This document shows positions 59,406 to 64,000 of a DNA stretch of 64,000 nt, in pieces; position 1 is the first letter of the stretch; each line of letters opens with the position of its first letter. The position numbers were made by a program, and so were the translations under genes. The notes beneath the pieces are model-generated. The model saw nothing but the letters and a program-made list of their open reading frames with translations. It did not search any database and had not been told where the DNA came from. Source of the stretch: Streptomyces sp. 1222.5 (GTDB lineage: Bacteria; Actinomycetota; Actinomycetes; Streptomycetales; Streptomycetaceae); NCBI RefSeq assembly GCF_900105245.1, contig NZ_FNSZ01000001.1:5888001-5952000 (forward strand). Direction: 5' to 3'.

Positions 59406-60800
59406 TCAGTGAGCGCCGCCGCGCTCCTCCCGGATCCGCGCCACCACCCGCGCCACCGCCTGCCGCACCGCGTCCGTCTCGGTCAGGAAATGCCAGTAGT
59501 CCGGATGGCGTCCCTCCAGCGTCCCGATCGCCCGCTCCAGCCGGCCCACCGCGTCGTCCAGCGGCCCGGCATGCCGCGGATCCGGGTTCGTCCGCCCCGT
59601 CATCGCCAGCCGCTGCGCGTCCCGGATCGCGAACCGGGTGCGCTCGATCTCCGCCTGCGGATCCTTCTGCACCGCGTTCAGCCTGGTCAGCCGATCACCG
59701 GCAGCCGATACGGCCTCGTCCGTGCCGTTCAGCAGCGCCCGCACCGTCGACAGCAGCGACGTCGCGTCCGCCCACCGCTGGGCGTCCCGCGCCGTCTGCG
59801 CCTCGCGCAGCTTCAGCTCGGCCTGCCGCACGTTCTCCCCGGCCTGCCCCGCCACCTGCTGGAGATCCTGCCAGCAGGCGGCCGCGAACCGGCGCCGCAA
59901 CTCGCTCAGCACCGGCTCCACCTGCCCGGCCCGCGTCGTCAGCGCCTGCGCCCGGGTCCGCAGCGACACCAGCCGGTGATCGATCTCGCCGGCCTTCTCC
60001 GGCAGCCGCTCCGCCTCGGCCCGGATCGTCCCGGCCTCCCGCTGCACCCGCTCGGCCCGCTCCAGCGTCGCCGCCACCCCGTGCTGACCCGCACCCTGGT
60101 TCAGCCGGGTCAGCTCCGGCGACAGCGCGGCCAGCCGCGCCGCGAGATCATCGGCCCGCAGACCCTTCTCCCGCACGGCGTCCAGCGCGTTGCTCGCGGC
60201 GAGCAGCGACTGCCGGGCCCGCTCCACGGCGGGCGCCAGCCGGGCCAGCTGCGTCTCGGCCTTACCGAGCAGCGGACCCAGCGAACCACCGAACCGGTCC
60301 AGCTCCTGCTTGACCCGCACCAGCTCGTCCTTGGCCGCGCTCAGCTGCGCACGCGCCCGGGACGCCGCCGCGGCCTCCAGATCGTCCCGGTCGAGATCAT
60401 GGGCGTCGACCGCCTGGATGTAGTTCTGACTGACCTCGTCGATACGGCGGCCCAGCGCCTCGAAGTCGGAGACGGCACGACGGGCGGCGGGGGAGTCGTC
60501 CACGGCCGTGATCGTCTCGATGGAGATCCTCAGATCCCGCTGCGCCGTGTCGAGTTCGTAGAACGCGGCCGCCGCCGCGTCCTTCGCCGCCTGCGCCTCC
60601 GCCCGCTGGCCCTCCGACCGCCCGCCGAACCAGCGCCGGGTCCCCCCGCCGGCGAACGCGGCGGACAGCCCCAGCGCGGCCAGCACCGGCAGGCTCATCA
60701 GGGTCAGGGTGTCGCACAGGGCCGTGGGCCGGCGCGGGGGGCGCGCGGCGGACGACGGTGGGTACGGCTGCTTCGATGGCGTGCCCGGTGTCGCCGTCAC
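59406..60800 (-). CDS. Membrane-associated coiled-coil protein
   Basis: The 464-residue protein has a short N-terminal region, one hydrophobic segment (LTLMSLPVLAALGLSAAFAGGG), and then a very long Ala/Arg/Glu/Leu-rich heptad region (from about residue 60 to the end) predicted to be coiled coil. There is no catalytic motif. The start is GTG 60800 with a GGGAGAGG site. The conserved block GPLDDAVGRLERAIGTLEGRHPDYWHFLTETDAVRQAVARVVARIREE ends it. It may be a scaffold at the membrane. Confidence 0.85.
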   Translation of the reverse strand: MTATPGTPSKQPYPPSSAARPPRRPTALCDTLTLMSLPVLAALGLSAAFAGGGTRRWFGGRSEGQRAEAQAAKDAAAAAFYELDTAQRDLRISIETITAVDDSPAARRAVSDFEALGRRIDEVSQNYIQAVDAHDLDRDDLEAAAASRARAQLSAAKDELVRVKQELDRFGGSLGPLLGKAETQLARLAPAVERARQSLLAASNALDAVREKGLRADDLAARLAALSPELTRLNQGAGQHGVAATLERAERVQREAGTIRAEAERLPEKAGEIDHRLVSLRTRAQALTTRAGQVEPVLSELRRRFAAACWQDLQQVAGQAGENVRQAELKLREAQTARDAQRWADATSLLSTVRALLNGTDEAVSAAGDRLTRLNAVQKDPQAEIERTRFAIRDAQRLAMTGRTNPDPRHAGPLDDAVGRLERAIGTLEGRHPDYWHFLTETDAVRQAVARVVARIREERGGAH

Positions 60801-60836
60801 ATCCCTCTCCCGTGCTGTGCTTCGCCCTGGGTGGTG

Positions 60837-61019
60837 TCATTCTCCCACCCGTTGAAGACGAACACACGGGCCGGTCAGTTCGCACTGCACACCGTGACTT
60901 TCCCGCCGGAAGGAGCGGGCCGACACCCGGTACGCGGCCCTGGGCACGGCGACCGTCAGCGAGCCGTCGCCGCCCGAGGCCTGCTCGGAGCAGTCGACGG
61001 TGAGCGCGCTGCCGTGCAG
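60837..61019 (-). pseudogene. Possible 5'-truncated coding remnant
   Basis: In one minus-strand frame ending at the TGA (60839-60837), the reading LHGSALTVDCSEQASGG, then a stretch like VAVPRAAYRVSARSFRRE and QCELTGP, has high G/C at third positions and an even, protein-like composition. No start codon occurs in this frame upstream up to the tRNA promoter. It could be the tail of a lost gene, or chance; I do not recognise the family. Confidence 0.28.
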
Positions 61020-61040
61020 AGCCCACGGCCGGTTACGGGT

Positions 61041-61071
61041 TTGCCGTCCACCGGGCCCGGCAAGGTACTCT
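61041..61071 (+). promoter_or_regulatory. Candidate tRNA promoter
   Basis: TTGCCG (61041-61046) and TACTCT (61066-61071) are separated by 19 bp; predicted transcription would start about 30 bp before the tRNA. Confidence 0.45.
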
Positions 61072-61106
61072 GTCCACTCCTCCTGGGCTCGTCGCCCGGG
61101 TGTTCA

Positions 61107-61178
<72 letters not shown>

Positions 61179-61184
61179 CCGGTC

Positions 61185-61212
61185 GGCCCCTCGGAGTTGT
61201 CTCCGGGGGGCC
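61185..61212 (+). terminator. Terminator after tRNA-Val
   Basis: GGCCCCTCGGAG (61185-61196) pairs with CTCCGGGGGGCC (61201-61212) with one T-G pair and loop TTGT, six bases past the tRNA end. Confidence 0.8.
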
Positions 61213-61225
61213 GTTCTCGTCGCCG

Positions 61226-61570
61226 TCAGGGGTGTTCCCGCGGGGGTTCGCCGTGGGCGTGCTTCAGCTTGGAGCGGGCTTCCGCCCGCTCCGGGGTCGC
61301 GACCTCGGCCCAGAAGCGGTGCGTGCTCACGAACACCGCGAGTTCGTGCTCGCGGCGCCGCAGCTTCTCCACCTCGGCCTGCTCGTCCGCCGTCCAGCCC
61401 GGGGAGGCGGGCCGCTCCACCTTGCGCCAGCCCGTGTCGTCACTGAAGCCCTCCCTCGGCTCGACCGACCAGGGCAGCCGCTTGAGCAGGGCCGACAGCT
61501 CGGCCCGGACCTGATGCAGCTCCTCCTGGCCGGCGAGGAGGTCACTGGGGAATTCATAGGTCGTAGCCAC
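61226..61570 (-). CDS. Conserved hypothetical protein
   Basis: The 114-residue protein (MATTYEFPSDLLAGQEELHQVRAELSALLKRLPWSVEPREGF) is helical with no recognisable catalytic motif. A charged middle (EQAEVEKLRRREHELAVFVSTHRFWAEV) may form a short coiled coil. It starts at GTG 61570; the leader is short and lacks a clear ribosome site. No family was recognised. Confidence 0.78.
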   Translation of the reverse strand: MATTYEFPSDLLAGQEELHQVRAELSALLKRLPWSVEPREGFSDDTGWRKVERPASPGWTADEQAEVEKLRRREHELAVFVSTHRFWAEVATPERAEARSKLKHAHGEPPREHP

Positions 61571-61675
61571 CCGGCAATGGTACGCCTGTTCGATTTTGGG
61601 TGGCGAGCTCGTTCCTGGGGTTCGGGGGGCGATTCAGCCGAACGAGTGGTCGCCCCCCTCCGACCGGTTTCGGTG

Positions 61676-62575
61676 TCAGTGACCGGTGTCCCGCAGTTCT
61701 CGTACGAGCCGTGCCGCCACCGGTGCCGGTACGCCGTGCCGCTCGGCCGCGCGCAGCAACGCCCCGCCGATGGCGTCGAGTTCGAGTGGACGGCCCGCCT
61801 CGGCGTCGCGCTGCATGGACGACTTGGCGCCGGGCGGGAAGGCGTCGTAGCGGGCCAGGACCCGGGCGGGGTCGGCGGGGGCGCCGCAGGCCCGGCTGAC
61901 GGCGGTGGTCTCGGCGACCAGTGCCTCCAGTTCGTCGCGGTGCCGGGTGCGGGCCTCGCCGAGCGGCAGCCCGTACCGGGTGGTGAGCAGGGCGAACGGG
62001 GCGAGGAAGGCCATCTTGGCCCACAGGGTCGCGGTCTCGTCCCCGGTCGTGCGGGCGGTCGTGCCGGCTGTGGTGAGGAGTGCGGCGAGCGCGTCGAGCC
62101 GTGCGCGGGGGACGCCGTCGCCGGCGAGGTCGATCTCGGTGAAGGGGCTGCCGTGTTCGATCACGCCGGGGGCGACACGGGTGGACTCCACGCGGATCAC
62201 GGCCGGGGCGACCCGGTCGGCGCGGTACCGGGCGCGCAGCGCGGCGGGGTGTTCGACGCCGTTCAGGAGCGGTACGACCAGGGCGTCGCCCAGGGCGGTG
62301 GGCGGGATCCGGGTGAGGGCCGCGTCGAGTGCGGTGTGTTTGACGGTGATCAGGCAGGCGTCCACCTCCTCGCGCAGCTCGGTGTCCGCCTCGACGGGAG
62401 CGGTGAACTCGCCGAACTGGGCGCTGCGGACGGTGATTCCGGTGCGGCGCAGGGTGTCCGCGGTGTGTTCCCGGGCCAGGCAGACGACACGGTGGCCGGA
62501 GCGGGAGAGGAGGGCGGCGAGGAGGCCGCCCGTGCCGCCGGGGCCGAGGACGGCCACGGTGCGCTGGTTCGCCAT
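61676..62575 (-). CDS. panE: 2-dehydropantoate 2-reductase-like protein
   Basis: This 299-residue NADPH reductase (ketopantoate reductase fold) has the dinucleotide motif VAVLGPGGTGGLLAALLSRSGHRV, the catalytic lysine region ACLITVKHTALDAAL, NGVEHPAAL, and the ApbA C-terminal signature WAKMAFLAPFALLTTRYG. The C-terminal SSMQRDAEAGRPLELDAIGGALLRAAERHGVPAP is diagnostic for PanE/ApbA. It may serve pantothenate synthesis or a side reaction, since several PanE-like paralogues occur in streptomycetes. AAAGGAA precedes the ATG. Confidence 0.92.
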   Translation of the reverse strand: MANQRTVAVLGPGGTGGLLAALLSRSGHRVVCLAREHTADTLRRTGITVRSAQFGEFTAPVEADTELREEVDACLITVKHTALDAALTRIPPTALGDALVVPLLNGVEHPAALRARYRADRVAPAVIRVESTRVAPGVIEHGSPFTEIDLAGDGVPRARLDALAALLTTAGTTARTTGDETATLWAKMAFLAPFALLTTRYGLPLGEARTRHRDELEALVAETTAVSRACGAPADPARVLARYDAFPPGAKSSMQRDAEAGRPLELDAIGGALLRAAERHGVPAPVAARLVRELRDTGH

Positions 62576-62668
62576 GAGGCTGTTCCTTTCGACGGTCGGC
62601 CCCGGGGGTCGGTGGCCGCCTTCGGCGCGATCATCGCAGGGACGGGCGGCCTGCGTGAGACTGGGTGC

Positions 62669-62914
62669 ATGTGCCGGAGTATCAAGACGCTGCGTCCGCC
62701 CGTGCTGCCCGAAGAGGCCACGGATGGGGACATTCACGCCGCCGCGCTGCAGTACGTGCGCAAGGTCTCGGGCTTCCGGGCCCCCGCCGCGCACAACCGC
62801 GAGGTCTTCGACCGGGCGGTGGAGGCCGTCGCCCGGGCCACGGCGGAGCTGCTCGGCGGGCTGGAGGTGAAGGGGCGGCGGGTGCGCGAGCGTTCCGCGG
62901 AGGACGTGGCCTAG
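62669..62914 (+). CDS. DUF2277 family protein
   Basis: The 81-residue protein MCRSIKTLRPPVLPEEATDGDIHAAALQYVRKVSGFRAPAAHNREVFDRAVEAVARATAELLGGL matches the DUF2277 family. Its N-terminal MCRSIKTL is nearly invariant and the cysteine may matter. It is divergent from panE with 93 bp between. No function is assigned. Confidence 0.88.
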   Translation: MCRSIKTLRPPVLPEEATDGDIHAAALQYVRKVSGFRAPAAHNREVFDRAVEAVARATAELLGGLEVKGRRVRERSAEDVA

Positions 62915-63065
62915 CCCGCTGACGCCTCCTCAGGTCTTCTGTCCCGTGCGCGGAGGGCCGCTCTGTCATGCCTTCGGGAGGCGGGAGGGCGCCGTGGGGT
63001 GCCGAGAAAGGGCGCGGGGGAGCCGAGGGGGCGCCGCGGGATGGCCAAATCTTGAACTTGCAAGC

Positions 63066-63084
63066 ATTGATTAGGTTCACCTAA
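63066..63084 (+). promoter_or_regulatory. Probable DmdR/IdeR-type iron box upstream of the DoxX gene
   Basis: ATTGATTAGGTTCACCTAA matches 15 of 19 bases of the Streptomyces iron-box consensus as I recall it (TTAGGTTAGGCTCACCTAA). It lies between a possible -35 TTGCAA (63058-63063) and -10 TAACCT (63082-63087), so a bound iron repressor would block transcription. Confidence 0.6.
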
Positions 63085-63176
63085 CCTGGGCCCCTCGTTC
63101 GGTACCGCCGACCCCCCACGGCCGGCCATCAGACGTCCCCTGGCCGGTCCGACCGACACCGAAGAGGAGACCCCTC

Positions 63177-63635
63177 ATGTCCGCGCGCCTCGATTCCGCC
63201 CAGCCCTATGCCCTCGGGCTCTTCCGCATCGTCATCGGCCTGCTCTTCGCGGTGCACGGCGCCGCCTCGCTCTTCGGCGTCCTCGGCGGCGCCGCGGGGA
63301 CGGACGGCGGCACCATCGCGGCCGGCACCTGGCCCGGCTGGTACGCGGCGGTGATCCAGCTCGTCGCCGGCGGCCTGGTGATCCTCGGCCTCGGCACCCG
63401 CGGGGCCGCGCTCATCGCCTCGGGCTCGATGGCGTACGCCTACTTCGACGTCCACCAGCGGGCCGCCCTGTGGCCCATCGAGAACGGCGGCGAGCTGCCC
63501 GCCCTCTTCTGCTGGGGGTTTCTGCTGCTGGTGTTCACCGGCTCCGGCGCCTTCGGTCTCGACCGGGTGGTCGGCCGGCGTACGGCGGCGGCGGGCGGGT
63601 CCGCCGCGGACCGGGCTCCGGTGGCGGCGGCCTGA
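63177..63635 (+). CDS. DoxX-family membrane protein
   Basis: The 152-residue protein has four membrane helices (LFRIVIGLLFAVHGAASLFGVLG, YAAVIQLVAGGLVILGLGTRG, AALIASGSMAYAYFDVH, LPALFCWGFLLLVFTGSGAFGLDRVVG). This is the DoxX/SURF4 quinone-linked family, where actinobacterial members help membrane redox stress defence. It lies behind a probable iron box, so expression may rise under low iron. GAAGAGGAGA precedes the ATG. Confidence 0.92.
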   Translation: MSARLDSAQPYALGLFRIVIGLLFAVHGAASLFGVLGGAAGTDGGTIAAGTWPGWYAAVIQLVAGGLVILGLGTRGAALIASGSMAYAYFDVHQRAALWPIENGGELPALFCWGFLLLVFTGSGAFGLDRVVGRRTAAAGGSAADRAPVAAA

Positions 63636-63743
63636 GGCGTAGCCGCGTCGTCGCGCGTCCGTCGCACGCGCCCCCTGGGCACCCGTTGTCACACCCTCGG
63701 CGTACGCTGTATGGCTGTCGACGGGGGATCAAGGGGAGTCGTG

Positions 63744-64000
63744 GTGTTCGAGAGCGTGGGGGCGATCGCGGCCGGGCCGTGGATCTATGCCGTGGTGGCC
63801 CTGTCGGTGCTGCTCGACGTGTTCCTGCCGGTGCTGCCGAGCGGAGTGCTGGTGATCACGGCCGGTACGGCCGCGGCCGCCGGTTCGGGCGCGGCGGCGG
63901 GCGGTGTGCCGCACGACGTGCCGGACACCCTGGCCCTGATCCTCTCGGCGGCGACCGCCTCGGTCCTCGGTGACCTGGTGGCCTACCGGCTGGCCTGGCG
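63744..64000 (+). CDS. DedA/VTT-domain-like membrane protein (N-terminal part)
   Basis: The first 85 residues are in the window. A hydrophobic start (GPWIYAVVALSVLLDVFLPVLPSGVLVITAGTAAAAG) and a second segment (DTLALILSAATASVLGDLVAYRLAWR) resemble the DedA family, with the GD-x2-AY-x4-W-type motif. SD GGGGAG at 63733-63738 favours GTG 63744 over GTG 63741. The gene continues beyond the window. Confidence 0.75.
   Translation, partial: MFESVGAIAAGPWIYAVVALSVLLDVFLPVLPSGVLVITAGTAAAAGSGAAAGGVPHDVPDTLALILSAATASVLGDLVAYRLAW

Larger units (their letters stand above)
60801..61106. other. 306-bp intergenic region before tRNA-Val
   Basis: It contains a coding remnant on the minus strand (see next entry) and the tRNA promoter. 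No complete gene with a start codon and ribosome site was found. Confidence 0.6.

Overview
This window is high-GC actinobacterial chromosomal DNA and almost certainly Streptomyces. The signs are strong G/C at third codon positions, frequent GTG and TTG starts, GTGA/ATGA start-stop overlaps, a SCO2400-type zinc-ribbon protein, and the fasR-fabD-fabH-acpP-fabF cluster next to a homodimeric-type aceE. No integrase, transposase or phage gene was seen. It reads as conserved core chromosome carrying catabolic and stress-response modules.

Layout. 1-1520: a multi-spanning membrane protein coupled to an HExxH metalloprotease-like protein. 1659-5978: Tat-exported GH35 beta-galactosidase, divergent Rrf2 regulator and a secreted DUF4360 protein. 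5991-16266 (minus strand): an aminotransferase with a long Pro/Ala tail; a five-gene sugar unit (TIM-barrel-like protein of unknown role, ChvE-type binding lipoprotein, sugar ABC ATPase, permease, exported aldose 1-epimerase); and a two-gene sugar-acid unit (zinc dehydrogenase, enolase-superfamily dehydratase). The promoters of these two sugar units share a 28-bp spaced motif, so one regulator encoded elsewhere probably controls both. 16468-23747: SCO2400-type membrane protein, serine hydrolases, Ohr/OsmC peroxidase, a MarR-quinone oxidoreductase pair, EI24 protein, exported pyroglutamyl-peptidase homologue and TetR. 23869-29065: GH3 glycosidase with PA14 insert, second aldose 1-epimerase, SGNH lipoprotein, DUF3145.

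29132-34096 is the type II fatty-acid synthase cluster with its FasR-type activator. 34194-44895 is a mixed stretch: pirin, Ser/Thr kinase, beta-lactamase-like hydrolase, GNAT, MerR, DUF4429, DUF1023 hydrolase, TetR and DHA2 efflux pump, and a K+ channel. 44971-49161 holds aceE, DUF3052 and an AhpE peroxiredoxin.

49301-58438 is a tellurium-resistance (Ter) style stress locus: two tandem TerD proteins, a TerC-like DUF475 protein, a TerA/TerD-like protein, a fourth TerD protein with a Tyr/Pro-rich tail, and a three-gene biosynthetic set. That set is a CitE-like lyase, a three-part PRTase/TRSP/StiP-like fusion and a HAD phosphatase. It ends in a terminator whose 3' arm continues into ten 14-bp tandem repeats. 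58462-64000 holds small zinc-ribbon, membrane and coiled-coil proteins, tRNA-Val, a PanE-like reductase, a DoxX protein behind a probable iron box, and the start of a DedA-like protein.

The most unusual items are the tandem array fused to the Ter-module terminator, the shared sugar operator, and the hairpin pressed against the Shine-Dalgarno site of the tailed aminotransferase.
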